The notes under the pieces: generated by a model
Told to the model about the DNA's origin: nothing
The model's database searches: none
The model's input: the letters and a program-made list of their open reading frames with translations, nothing else
Shown: piece by piece, positions 1-7,612 of the stretch
Numbering within the stretch: the stretch's first letter is position 1
Layout: each line of letters opens with the position of its first letter
Program-made: the position numbers and the translations under genes
Assembly: GCF_002863865.1 (NCBI RefSeq)
Contig: NZ_CP022684.1
Coordinates: 3,415,990-3,479,989 of the forward strand
Direction: 5' to 3'
Length of the DNA: 64,000 bases
Source: Ketobacter alkanivorans
Lineage (GTDB): Bacteria; Pseudomonadota; Gammaproteobacteria; Pseudomonadales; Ketobacteraceae

Positions 1-2
1 GG

Positions 3-437
3 CATTTTGTCGGTGAGGATCTGGATGGAAATGGTCAGCTATCTTCTTTTTCCGGTGAGATCAGCGGCTTCGCGTTGAGCTTCAATGGTCAAGGCGGTTT
101 GGCTTCCTTTGTTTTTGGTTTGGATGACCTGTTCGGGCTGGTCTATGACCTGAACGGCGGGCTACTGGGGGATGGGCTCTCCCGGCATATAGAAGGTCTG
201 CTGGCATTCGACGGCAATTCACTGTTGGCGGTAGGCCCCGGGCCACTGTGGCGCACGTGTGGTGGCGGTTATGCCTGTGCTGTGGCTGCCAGTGGCCACA
301 AACGATTTTACAGTGGTGAGGGTATCCAGGTCATGGCGCGCGGAGTTGCTGTGCCAGAGCCCGGATCAGTGGGTTTGATCGTGCTGGGCCTGATCGGTTT
401 GGTGCTGGTGCGACGCAAGATCGGGGCCCAGCAGTAA
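3..437 (+). CDS. PEP-CTERM sorting domain protein (5' truncated by window edge)
   Basis: The reading frame is open from the first base of the window, so the N-terminus lies outside; an internal TTG at 75 is not the real start. The visible 144 residues are Gly- and Leu-rich and end in a classic PEP-CTERM tail: VPEPGS, a hydrophobic helix of about 15 residues, then the basic cluster RRK. Such proteins are exported, cut by exosortase and linked to surface polysaccharide. An XrtA gene lies about 13 kb away at 13797. The substrate role is well supported, but the passenger domain is not recognisable from this fragment. Confidence 0.85.
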   Translation, partial: HFVGEDLDGNGQLSSFSGEISGFALSFNGQGGLASFVFGLDDLFGLVYDLNGGLLGDGLSRHIEGLLAFDGNSLLAVGPGPLWRTCGGGYACAVAASGHKRFYSGEGIQVMARGVAVPEPGSVGLIVLGLIGLVLVRRKIGAQQ

Positions 438-537
438 GCGAAATTCCGGTGGCTCTTTGGCGTGGCTTTGTGGCAAGGTAGCTCTCAGGTCAATGCCAAA
501 GCCTCAACATGAAAGTCTCAACGCAAGGATCGCTACC

Positions 538-807
538 ATGAAACCCTTGAAACAGCTTCTGATTGCCGCCGCGTTATCCACCCTGGTTGCCTGTGTTACA
601 ACCGAGCCTGCGCCCACTGCGGTGGATTACAACTATGATAGTTGGCGCACGATGATTCCCGATTCCTGCACCCATTTCTTTGATGGCTGTAATACCTGTA
701 GTCGCGCTCCAGGGGCGGAAATGGCCGCCTGTACCCGTATGGCCTGCCCGAAATACGAAAAGCCGGTGTGCCTCGATGATCAGACCCAGGCTACGGTGGC
801 TGAGTGA
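538..807 (+). CDS. Small predicted lipoprotein, unknown function
   Basis: An 89-residue protein. The ATG at 538 follows AAGGA at a good distance, and the open frame further upstream is not needed. Residues 1-20 form a lipoprotein signal with lipobox LVAC; Cys20 would be lipidated and the protein anchored in the outer membrane. The mature part is rich in Cys (C-T-H-F-F-D-G-C-N-T-C and two later cysteines), suggesting disulfides or metal binding. No family is recognised. It stands alone between the PEP-CTERM fragment and parC. Confidence 0.75.
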   Translation: MKPLKQLLIAAALSTLVACVTTEPAPTAVDYNYDSWRTMIPDSCTHFFDGCNTCSRAPGAEMAACTRMACPKYEKPVCLDDQTQATVAE

Positions 808-977
808 TCGGGTTGTAAATCATGGAACTGTCCACTGAGCTTACAATGTCGCTTTGGTTATGCCGATCTGGCAGATTAAGCCACTGAATCAATTCTGGTT
901 TTTTCAGTCTCTTCTATTAGAATGAAGGCAATCTGTCAGATCCAAATCCGCACACGAGCGATGAAAAACAGAACATT

Positions 978-3221
978 ATGACTCAGCCTATGGATTTTGA
1001 AGGTGTTGAACGCCTTCCCCTAAAAGAATACACCGAACGCGCCTACCTCGATTACTCCATGTACGTCATTCTGGATCGGGCGCTGCCCAGTCTGGGGGAT
1101 GGGCTTAAACCGGTACAGCGTCGCATTATCTACGCTATGTCCGAGCTGGGGTTAAAGGCCAGCTCCAAGCACAAAAAATCCGCTCGTACGGTGGGTGACG
1201 TGCTGGGTAAATATCATCCTCACGGTGACAGTGCCTGTTACGAAGCCATGGTGCTGATGGCACAACCTTTCTCCTATCGCTATCCATTGGTGGACGGGCA
1301 GGGTAACTGGGGGTCCCCCGATGATCCCAAATCCTTCGCTGCCATGCGTTACACCGAATCCCGTATGGCCCCTTACGCTGAAGTGCTGTTGGCGGAGCTG
1401 GGGCAGGGCACAGTGGAGTGGCAGCCTAATTTTGATGGGTCTCTGGATGAACCTGTTGTGCTGCCTGCACGTCTACCCAATGTGCTGTTGAACGGTGCGA
1501 TGGGTATTGCGGTGGGCATGTCCACTGACATCCCCCCCCATAACCTGCGGGAGGTGGGCAACGCCTGCATCAAGCTGCTGGAAGATCCCGGTTGTTCGGT
1601 GGATGATCTGTGCGACATCGTGCAGGGCCCTGACTTTCCCACCAATGCCGAAATCATTACGCCTCGCAACGACATCATCAAGATGTACGTGACCGGGCGC
1701 GGGTCTTTGCGTATGCGCGCTCGGTATCTGATGGAAGACGGTGACATCATCATCACTGCGCTACCCCATCAAGTGTCCGGCAGTAAAGTGCTGGAACAGA
1801 TCGCCGATCAGATGAACAAGAAAAAGCTGCCCATGGTAAGCGATCTGCGGGATGAGTCGGATCACGAAAACCCTACCCGTCTGGTGGTGACGCCCCGCTC
1901 CAATCGTATTGACGTTGAGCAATTGATGGGCCACCTGTTTGCCACCACCGATCTGGAGCGTACCTATCGTGTCAATATGAACATGATCGGTAACGATGGC
2001 CGCCCTGGTGTGAAAGGTTTGCTCGACCTGCTCAGCGAGTGGCTTGAGTTCCGTATCACCACCGTGCGCCGCCGTTTGCAATACCGTTTGGATAAAGTGC
2101 TGGATCGGCTGCATATACTGGAAGGTTTGCTGATTGCGTACCTGAATATTGATGAGGTGATCCATATCATCCGTACCGAGGATGATCCCAAGCAGGTCAT
2201 GATGGGGCGGTTTGGGTTGTCGGATATTCAGGCTGAAGCGATTCTAAATATTCGACTGCGTAATTTGGCCAAACTGGAAGAGTTTAAGATTCGCGGTGAA
2301 CAGGAAGAGCTGGAAGCCGAACGTAAAAAGCTGGAAGCCATTCTGAACTCCAACGCCAAGCTGAAGAAGCTGATCGTGGATGAAATTCGCGAAGACATGG
2401 AAAAGTACGGTGATGACCGCCGCTCGCCCATTGTGTTGCGGGGTGAGGCCAAGGCGCTGGATGAAACCGAGCTGGTGTCTGCCGATCCGGTTACTGTGGT
2501 GCTGTCTACCAAAGGCTGGGTGCGCGCCGCCAAAGGCCATGACGTGGATGCTGTCGGCTTAAGCTATAAAGCAGGCGATGAATACAAAACCTCTGCTTTG
2601 GGCAAATCCAATCAGAATGCGCTGTTTATTGATAGTACCGGTCGCAGCTACTCATTGCCTGCCCATACTTTGCCATCGGCCCGTGGCCAGGGTGAGCCTC
2701 TGTCGGCGCGTTTGTCGCCGCCTTCTGGTGCCACGTTCGATGCAGTGTTGATGGGGTCTGACAGCCAGCGCTATTTGGTGGCCAGTGATGCCGGATACGG
2801 TTTTGTGGGTAAATTAGGTGATGCTCAAACCCGTAATAAAAATGGTAAGGCGTTTATCAATCTGCCCAAAGGCAGTCGCGTGTTGCAGCCCCAGCCAGTG
2901 GTCGATGCCGAGAACCAGTATGTGGTGGCGGTGACGAATGAAGGCCGTATGTTGATGTTCCCGGTGGCAGAGCTGCCGGAATTGGCCAAGGGTAAAGGCA
3001 ACAAGATCATCAGCATACCCGGTGCGCGGGTGGAAAGCCGTGAGGAATTTGTGATCGGCATAGTGGTGCTGGGGCGTGAAAATCAGCTGAAGGTATTCGC
3101 CGGTAAGCGCCATATTGGTTTGAAGTTTGCGGATTTGGAGCATTATCTGGGTGAGCGGGGCCGTCGTGGTAATAAGTTACCGCGAGGATTCCAGAAAGTT
3201 GATGCTATTGAGGTAGTGTAA
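978..3221 (+). CDS. parC: DNA topoisomerase IV subunit A
   Basis: A 747-residue protein, the usual ParC length, which with ParE (not in window) decatenates daughter chromosomes. The N-terminal breakage-reunion domain holds the catalytic tyrosine Y125 in [10 protein letters not shown]. The quinolone-resistance region reads [12 protein letters not shown], with wild-type-like Ser85 and Glu89 (E. coli Ser80/Glu84). A coiled-coil region around residues 430-480 is followed by the C-terminal beta-pinwheel. The C-terminal domain is shorter than in GyrA and has no GyrA box, which favours ParC. ATG at 978 opens with [20 protein letters not shown], a normal ParC start. Confidence 0.97.
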   Translation: MTQPMDFEGVERLPLKEYTERAYLDYSMYVILDRALPSLGDGLKPVQRRIIYAMSELGLKASSKHKKSARTVGDVLGKYHPHGDSACYEAMVLMAQPFSYRYPLVDGQGNWGSPDDPKSFAAMRYTESRMAPYAEVLLAELGQGTVEWQPNFDGSLDEPVVLPARLPNVLLNGAMGIAVGMSTDIPPHNLREVGNACIKLLEDPGCSVDDLCDIVQGPDFPTNAEIITPRNDIIKMYVTGRGSLRMRARYLMEDGDIIITALPHQVSGSKVLEQIADQMNKKKLPMVSDLRDESDHENPTRLVVTPRSNRIDVEQLMGHLFATTDLERTYRVNMNMIGNDGRPGVKGLLDLLSEWLEFRITTVRRRLQYRLDKVLDRLHILEGLLIAYLNIDEVIHIIRTEDDPKQVMMGRFGLSDIQAEAILNIRLRNLAKLEEFKIRGEQEELEAERKKLEAILNSNAKLKKLIVDEIREDMEKYGDDRRSPIVLRGEAKALDETELVSADPVTVVLSTKGWVRAAKGHDVDAVGLSYKAGDEYKTSALGKSNQNALFIDSTGRSYSLPAHTLPSARGQGEPLSARLSPPSGATFDAVLMGSDSQRYLVASDAGYGFVGKLGDAQTRNKNGKAFINLPKGSRVLQPQPVVDAENQYVVAVTNEGRMLMFPVAELPELAKGKGNKIISIPGARVESREEFVIGIVVLGRENQLKVFAGKRHIGLKFADLEHYLGERGRRGNKLPRGFQKVDAIEVV

Positions 3222-3262
3222 TCCCTGCCATACTTCCAAAAAGGTTGTTTGGAGCTGAGAAA

Positions 3263-3315
3263 ATGAGCGCTGCCAAGCTGGATGAACGCCCTGATTTTAT
3301 GCGCGGCATTTATAT
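3263..3315 (+). pseudogene. HDOD-domain gene, 5' fragment, cut by IS1595 element
   Basis: ATG at 3263, preceded by GGAG, encodes MSAAKLDERPDFMRGIY and then runs into the left end of the IS1595-family element. Joining the flanks at the shared GCATTTATAT restores GIYIPPQ, a typical start of an HDOD domain, and continues into the fragment at 5818-6111. HDOD proteins are signalling or regulatory proteins often linked to cyclic di-GMP or stress control. The gene lies 41 bp downstream of parC. Confidence 0.7.
3306..3315. repeat. Left copy of 10-bp direct repeat flanking the IS (target duplication)
   Basis: GCATTTATAT here is repeated exactly at 5808-5817, just outside the right terminal inverted repeat. 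Merging the two copies rebuilds the reading frame of the interrupted HDOD gene across the junction, so it is a target-site duplication rather than chance. IS1595-family elements are known for 8-bp duplications, so the real duplication may be 8 bp plus two chance matches. Confidence 0.75.
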
Positions 3316-3318
3316 TCG

Positions 3319-3343
3319 GTTATTATACTTTGCGTACCCAGAG
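3319..3343. repeat. Left terminal inverted repeat of the IS1595-family element
   Basis: 25 bp starting GTTATTATAC and ending CCCAGAG. It matches the reverse complement of 5781-5805 at 24 of 25 positions; the mismatch is the 14th base, G here and A in the right copy. The passenger gene on the minus strand stops 10 bp inside this end. Confidence 0.85.
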
Positions 3344-3353
3344 CAAAAGTTAA

Positions 3354-3518
3354 TTACGCTTTCTCTTTAAAAGATGCTTCTTCTTTCTTCTGGTTCTTAA
3401 TATTGAAGTTGTTAAAGATATTCTCAAGCGCCTCGTCAGATTCGTCACAACCTAAACGTTTAGCAATTTCCTCGAAGCTATCTTTGTTTGATTCTTGATT
3501 TTTTTTTGCTTCATTCAT
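3354..3518 (-). CDS. Small hydrophilic protein, unknown (IS passenger)
   Basis: A 54-residue protein running towards the left end of the IS. ATG at 3518 is preceded by TGAGGA at a good distance and the stop is TAA. It is highly charged: a Lys/Asn/Gln-rich start, then SFEEIAKRLGCDESDEAL, which looks helical, and a Lys/Glu-rich tail; no membrane segment or signal is visible. Base composition is A+T-rich compared with the flanking chromosome, which fits transfer. No family is recognised. The ribosome site and clean frame make it likely real, but no homolog could be checked. Confidence 0.55.
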   Translation of the reverse strand: MNEAKKNQESNKDSFEEIAKRLGCDESDEALENIFNNFNIKNQKKEEASFKEKA

Positions 3519-3835
3519 TCGTTATCCTCATTACGCAGGATTTTTGAGTACTTGTTGAATCGGTAAAATGCCAAGAATATTCATACTTATCAATAGATTA
3601 ACTAATTATTCGTGCTGCTCGCTTTGCTCTCGCTTTCGCGATTCGCGGATATCACATAATGTTTGACCATGACACCGATCTTAGATATGATACTTTCATC
3701 AAATAAAAAGCGCCGCGTCCCGGGCTAATGAGAGGCGGCGCTTTTTATGGGCTGTTTTAGACATTTAAAGCTCCTGTTTTGGAGCTACCCAGTCAATTTT
3801 TACGTGTAAGAACAAGCGCAGTGAGGGCAAGCTCT
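3519..3835. other. Intergenic stretch inside the IS
   Basis: About 317 bp between two divergent passenger genes. It contains the bidirectional hairpin at 3705-3746 and otherwise only A+T-rich sequence that may hold the promoter of the minus-strand gene. No further coding frame with a ribosome site was found. Confidence 0.5.
3705..3746. terminator. Bidirectional rho-independent terminator-like hairpin
   Basis: AAAAAGCGCCGC (3705-3716) pairs perfectly with GCGGCGCTTTTT (3735-3746) around an 18-nt loop. It has an A run on one side and a T run on the other, so it can act in both directions. It separates the two divergent passenger genes and could shield them from transcription reading through. 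Confidence 0.75.
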
Positions 3836-4363
3836 ATGGACGAAAGTATACTAGAATCAATCAAATTCCTCAAGTCAAAGAAATCTTTCCAAGAGCGCAA
3901 GCAGCGTCAGTTGGAGAAATCAAACCCAAATGCTGCAGCAAGGCACGCTGAGTCTGCAGAAGGCTTCGCAAAGATAATAAGCTGGTTTGAAGAGTGCTTA
4001 GCTAACCCTCCCAAGCGCCCAGTAAGCAGTGATGACGTAGAAGGCTTGTTTTCCCTGAATCCACTTGATATAGACGATTTGCCCGAAGACTTTCGGGAAG
4101 AAATCAGCATTACCGAAGGGGACAAACAGGATGCTCAAATCATTGAGCTAATGCGAATTGCAAACAGGCCCCTCGATCTCAACGAAATTCTTATCGCATG
4201 CTGGCGCAAATACAACGTCCAGCACAAGCGAAACCAGCTCACTGCACGACTTTATCGTCTTTCAAAGCGCGGCGAAATTCATCCCGTAAACAAAGGCACG
4301 TATGCGCTTGGTGCTGGACCTGAATCTGGCCAAGAAGATGAAGCTCAAGAGCAGCTAATCTAA
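3836..4363 (+). CDS. Unknown protein with C-terminal winged-helix-like region (IS passenger)
   Basis: A 175-residue protein. ATG at 3836 follows GAGGG at about 8 nt; the frame is open 57 bp further upstream but without a better start. Residues 1-45 are Lys/Glu-rich and likely helical. Residues around 108-160 (DAQIIELMRIANRPLDL, then RLYRLSKRGEIHPVNKG) look like a winged-helix domain with a basic recognition helix and a wing ending in GTYAL. It lacks a signal or membrane segment and is probably a cytoplasmic DNA-binding protein. The function is unknown; a regulator of the element or of its neighbour is a guess. Confidence 0.65.
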   Translation: MDESILESIKFLKSKKSFQERKQRQLEKSNPNAAARHAESAEGFAKIISWFEECLANPPKRPVSSDDVEGLFSLNPLDIDDLPEDFREEISITEGDKQDAQIIELMRIANRPLDLNEILIACWRKYNVQHKRNQLTARLYRLSKRGEIHPVNKGTYALGAGPESGQEDEAQEQLI

Positions 4364-4438
4364 ATAGTTCTGGGGGAATAGTATGAAAAGAAGAGCGTGC
4401 AGCCTGGTTTGTGCCCACCTGCTTACCAGGCGATGAAA

Positions 4439-4490
4439 CTGCTGTTCACATTCGATAGGGCTCAGAATCCGTCACGAATGTGAACAGCAG
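4439..4490. repeat. 16-bp perfect inverted repeat (stem-loop)
   Basis: CTGCTGTTCACATTCG (4439-4454) is the exact reverse complement of CGAATGTGAACAGCAG (4475-4490), with a 20-nt loop. No T run follows, so it is not a standard terminator. It lies 100 bp before a small gene that has an exceptional ribosome site, so it may be a structured leader, an operator, or part of a recombination or replication site. Confidence 0.7.
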
Positions 4491-4574
4491 GTGGTCATGC
4501 TTAAGGAGGCGTTGCATCCTTTTAACTCCGAACCAAGTCGGTCTGCGTGGTGCAACACGCAAATCTTGGCCGAA

Positions 4575-4586
4575 TAAGGAGGTGAT
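4575..4586 (+). promoter_or_regulatory. Full-length Shine-Dalgarno sequence
   Basis: TAAGGAGGTGAT is complementary to the 3' end of 16S rRNA over 12 bases, far longer than usual, and is placed 8 nt (from GGAGG) before the ATG at 4591. It fixes the start of the following gene and suggests very strong translation. Confidence 0.8.
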
Positions 4587-4590
4587 GCAA

Positions 4591-4734
4591 ATGGCCGAAC
4601 AGCAAAAGCTTAACTTGGATGTTCCGGAAGGTTATGTAGTAAAGTTTGTAGCTTATATAACCCTAAAGAACGGCAAACGATTGTACGCTAAATCGTGTGG
4701 AAAGAAAGCTTTTCCAATAGTTGTTAAAGCCTAA
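4591..4734 (+). CDS. Small protein of 47 residues, unknown (IS passenger)
   Basis: The start ATG at 4591 is set by the perfect ribosome site just upstream; the open frame extends to 4480 but those codons are not needed. The protein begins MAEQQKLNLDVPEGYVVKFV and goes on with ITLKNGKRLYAKSCGKKAF, ending in VVKA. It is a basic, beta-rich mini-protein with one Cys and no signal or membrane segment. Alternating hydrophobic residues and the NGKR turn suggest a small beta-sheet fold. No family is recognised. A stem-loop and inverted repeats surround it. Confidence 0.65.
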   Translation: MAEQQKLNLDVPEGYVVKFVAYITLKNGKRLYAKSCGKKAFPIVVKA

Positions 4735-4821
4735 GTATTGGGCTATCGCAACGCCTCCTCTCTTTTTAGATTAGCCTAGTTTCTAATATCTGCTCAACAT
4801 GCATTCTGTTAAAATTTATTG

Positions 4822-4835
4822 CCCCCCCCCCCCCC
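4822..4835. repeat. Homopolymer tract of 14 C
   Basis: Fourteen consecutive C residues after TTATTG, followed by GCCCGCGG. It lies between the 47-codon gene and the transposase remnant, outside any supported gene. Such tracts are slippage-prone, both in cells and in sequencing. Confidence 0.9.
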
Positions 4836-4883
4836 GCCCGCGGATGGTCGCACTTTTGATCCAGCTTCCGATGGCGCTCCTCA

Positions 4884-5741
4884 TTAACAAGTTCTTTCAT
4901 AAGTCAGGCGCTTGCCAGCAATCCCTGAGAGTAGGATTTCAGCGCGCTCAGCGTCATCAATCTCCAGCTTTACGCGATGGTTGTAACGGAAGTCAAACTC
5001 CGCCAGATAGCGGTTTAAATGGTTGTGACCGCGGTGCTGATAGGTGCCTTTGATGTCTCGCTTGAATACCTAGAAGCAATTCTCAATAGTGTTTGTGTGG
5101 ATATGGCTTGAACTCTTCCGAACATGTTCGCCACGTCCGTGGTAAACGGCGTGATGAGCCGAAAACTCTTTGTCGATTTTTTGTAGATTATTGCCTGATC
5201 GGTCATCGGTTGCGCCTCACGAGCAAGATTGGCTTTCACAATTGGCAGAATGGTTTCAACTTTGATGTCATCGGCCACCATTGTGCGGGCCTTTGCCGAT
5301 GCCTGTTGTATTTCCCATGTATGTCTCACCCACATCGACGAGGCCTTCACCTGACCCAAATGGAGCCAAGTCCTTGCTCTTCATTGCTTCGCGAGCACGG
5401 TGGCTCATGAACCAAGCGGTTTTAAGGGTCACGCCAAGGGTGCGGTGAAGCTGGTTTGAGCTGATTCCTTTCTTGCTAGAAGCAATGAGGAAGATGGCCT
5501 GGAGCCACAAGTGCATTTTGACGTGAGACGATTCAAAGATGGTGCCGACCTTAACTGTAAACGGCTTGCGGCACACATAGCACTTGTAAGCGCCTATGCG
5601 GGTAGATTTACCCTGCATCTTAGACACACGCTCACGCTCACCGCAGTTGGGGCAGGTTGCGCCATGAGGCCAGAGCTTTGATTCAACAAGCTCGTATGCG
5701 GCTTCCTCGTTGTGAAAATAAGGCTTTGATAAAATTGACAT
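4884..5741 (-). pseudogene. IS1595-family transposase, degenerate
   Basis: The start MSILSKPYFHNEEAAYELVE at 5741 is followed by a zinc ribbon (CPNCG, then CYVC), typical of IS1595/ISXO2-type transposases. The sequence then decays in four ways. The first catalytic site reads VDVGETYMG, with Gly where Asp is expected. A deletion and frameshift lie near 5270-5300. A one-base loss occurs in an A run near 5180. An in-frame TAG follows HTNTIENCF. The C-terminus can still be read to TAA at 4884 (residues such as GTYQHRGHNHLNRYLAEFDF). No functional transposase can be made. Confidence 0.9.
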
Positions 5742-5780
5742 GGCGGTATCCCCTTGGCGTGATATCCGTATCTCGAACCA

Positions 5781-5805
5781 CTCTGGGTACGTAAAGTATA
5801 ATAAC
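5781..5805. repeat. Right terminal inverted repeat of the IS1595-family element
   Basis: 25 bp starting CTCTGGGTAC and ending TATAATAAC, the inverted partner of 3319-3343 with one mismatch. It lies 39 bp upstream of the transposase start. Confidence 0.85.
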
Positions 5806-5807
5806 TT

Positions 5808-5817
5808 GCATTTATAT
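5808..5817. repeat. Right copy of the 10-bp direct repeat flanking the IS
   Basis: GCATTTATAT, identical to 3306-3315. The following bases ACCGCCGCAA continue the HDOD gene. Confidence 0.75.
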
Positions 5818-6111
5818 ACCGCCGCAACGCCATTATTGAGCAGATTCGGGAAGTCAGCCCGGATCTGCCTAAAATTGCGCAACTGATCGGCAAGGATGCC
5901 GGTATCTCCGCTAATATCCTTCGTACGGTCAATTCACCGGCTTTTAACTTACCCAACAAGATAGGCTCCATCAATCAAGCGGTGATGCTGCTGGGGCTGG
6001 ATCCAGTGGTCGGCTATTGCCGACGCCATTTTTGCAGAGCTGTGTATCAGTGAAGAAGACTTCAGCGACATTGAGCATGAAATTCGTGAGCAGATGGTGC
6101 TTGTAGGTTAA
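5818..6111 (+). pseudogene. HDOD-domain gene, 3' fragment
   Basis: After the IS the HDOD frame continues as PPQR. It is thrown off by what looks like one extra C near 5830, then reads IIEQIREVSPDLPKIAQLIG, VNSPAF and INQAVMLLGLDPV, all typical of the HDOD core. Near 6012-6025 most of the domain is missing. The frame changes to ADAIFAELCISEEDFSDIEH and ends at TAA 6109-6111, matching the C-terminus of the family. So there are at least three lesions: IS insertion, a frameshift and a large deletion. Complete HDOD proteins are usually about 280 residues. Confidence 0.75.
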
Positions 6112-6115
6112 TTCA

Positions 6116-7612
6116 TTAATCGGCAGCACTAGGCTGTTTTTCAGTCCCGGGTATTATCCCAGCCCCAAGCTCCAGCAGTTGTTCAACGCTGGCCTCATCA
6201 AAATGACGTTTTCCGACAAAGGCGATGGCGTGGTGGCCCCGCTGACGCATTGCCCCTGCGTTGGGCACCCCCAGTGGCCACAGAAAATAACGCTCGCGCC
6301 GGGATGAGCTTGCGATCAATCCGTCGCTATCAAACCAGTTCTTAACGTTGTCCCCGGCGGGGAGTGAGCGCAGTTGATCGTAGTCCTGCAGCTGGTAGCG
6401 TTGTCCGCTGTCTGCGCTGGGTTTGTCGACGTGCACCAGATAATGGGTGGCGGCTTCCACCATCAGGCTGGCGGGGTGTTCGTCGGCCTTAAGGTGAGTG
6501 GAGAAGGCCATAATCGGCTCCAGCGTATCCTGGTTGGCTATGTGGGTGAGTTGCTGTTGCAGCGGTGAATCCATGGGAATGTGCACGCTGTGATAACAGC
6601 CGCAGGGATGAATGCTGTCATAGAACAAGACGGTGCCGTTTTCCTGCAGGGTCACACGCCACACCAGTCCATCCAGCTCGCCGCCATACCAGTCGTTGGG
6701 GGTGGGTTTGGGGCGCTCGGGAAACCATAGTGTGTAATTCAGTTGCAGCAGGATGCGATCACCATAGCGAATGTAGCTGGAATCCGAATAGACGGTGGGT
6801 AGATCTGTGTTGATACGGCGCTGCTGGCCGGTCGGATTCCACTGGGCGGCACCGGGCCGATCCGCCAGGCTCTGCTGGGCGATTGCAAAGACCGGCGCGT
6901 GGGCCTGAATCAGTTGTTGTCGTTGCGCGGCGGGTAAAATAGGCACCGACAAGGGGTGGCTTTGGTAGGCGGCATGTAACCAGTCTGCGGCGGGGATAGG
7001 CCGAGTGATCGATCCTGGGTTGGCGGGTGGGGTTAAGCGCAGGAGCGGCTCGGTGGGGGTGGTAACGGCCTCAATGCGCTGGCGCATGTCCTGCTGATAT
7101 TCCTCAATGGAGCCGGCGGCACCGTATTTGATGAGGGCGTACAACCCGAAAAACCGTTGCCAGCTGCTGTAGCTGTCGGCCACCGTCACGGCGGTTGGCG
7201 GCAAGGGTTGGTGCAGGCTGGCCTGAAACAGCTCGGCATCGCATTGGCGGCGAAAATCGTTGAACGGCGTGAGGGGTTCTTTGGCCGTTGGTGGCAGGGC
7301 GCGCCATTCGATGGCCAGACTCGTCATGCCCAGGTTATGCAGTTGTTGGCGCCAGGCCCGCTCTTGCTCTTGGTTTAGCTTTGTACCGTTAAAACTGGAC
7401 CAGAAACGGCTAGTACGGTAGGTGGCAAACCCATCCACCGGTGCGTATTGCGCATCCTGCACCGAATGACGGGCTACCGCATCCTGCAGTGCGGCCAGTT
7501 GAGTTTGGCAGGTCTGTGCCGAGCTGGAGTCTGCCGGGTTGGTAGTGCATCCGACCAGCCACAGCAGGCTAATGGCAAGTGCGATGCAAGGTCGATGCAG
7601 GGAGGAAATCAT
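6116..7612 (-). CDS. Predicted lipoprotein, unknown function
   Basis: A 498-residue protein. The N-terminus MISSLHRPCIALAISLLWLV followed by GC is a lipoprotein signal with lipobox LVGC; Cys22 would carry the lipid. The mature protein is soluble-looking. It contains YGDRILLQLNYTLWF and a DSIHPCGCYHSVHIP segment, where two Cys and several His could bind metal or form a catalytic site. No family is recognised with confidence. It overlaps the START-like gene upstream by 44 bp, so the two are probably co-transcribed, and it ends 4 bp from the HDOD remnant. Confidence 0.75.
   Translation of the reverse strand: MISSLHRPCIALAISLLWLVGCTTNPADSSSAQTCQTQLAALQDAVARHSVQDAQYAPVDGFATYRTSRFWSSFNGTKLNQEQERAWRQQLHNLGMTSLAIEWRALPPTAKEPLTPFNDFRRQCDAELFQASLHQPLPPTAVTVADSYSSWQRFFGLYALIKYGAAGSIEEYQQDMRQRIEAVTTPTEPLLRLTPPANPGSITRPIPAADWLHAAYQSHPLSVPILPAAQRQQLIQAHAPVFAIAQQSLADRPGAAQWNPTGQQRRINTDLPTVYSDSSYIRYGDRILLQLNYTLWFPERPKPTPNDWYGGELDGLVWRVTLQENGTVLFYDSIHPCGCYHSVHIPMDSPLQQQLTHIANQDTLEPIMAFSTHLKADEHPASLMVEAATHYLVHVDKPSADSGQRYQLQDYDQLRSLPAGDNVKNWFDSDGLIASSSRRERYFLWPLGVPNAGAMRQRGHHAIAFVGKRHFDEASVEQLLELGAGIIPGTEKQPSAAD

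Larger units (their letters stand above)
4504..4759. repeat. 12-bp inverted repeats bracketing the small gene 4591-4734
   Basis: AGGAGGCGTTGC (4504-4515) is the exact reverse complement of GCAACGCCTCCT (4748-4759). The two copies lie on either side of the 47-codon gene. They could pair in the transcript to enclose the whole gene, or mark the ends of a smaller nested unit. The right copy sits 14 bp after the stop codon. Confidence 0.6.
3316..5807 (-). mobile_element. IS1595-family element with passenger genes (about 2.5 kb, transposase degenerate)
   Basis: The element is bounded by 25-bp terminal inverted repeats (3319-3343 and 5781-5805, one mismatch) and by the direct repeat GCATTTATAT. Near the right end is an IS1595-type transposase on the minus strand, broken by a deletion, frameshifts and a stop. 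The other 1.5 kb holds three small intact-looking genes (3354-3518, 3836-4363, 4591-4734), a bidirectional terminator, a 16-bp stem-loop and a 14-C tract. Passenger genes are known in some members of this family; these three are not recognised. The element has split an HDOD gene and can no longer move by itself. Confidence 0.8.

Noticed and set aside
1373..2540. Several antisense open frames inside parC
   Set aside because: They are shadows of a conserved gene, with no ribosome sites and low-complexity products.
5093..5410. Plus-strand open frame of 105 codons over the transposase remnant
   Set aside because: It lies antisense to clear IS1595 protein matches and has no ribosome site.
4748..5830. 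GCAACGCC at 4749-4756 and 5824-5831 as the target duplication of the IS
   Set aside because: The true ends are set by the inverted repeats at 3319 and 5781; this match falls inside or outside them by chance.
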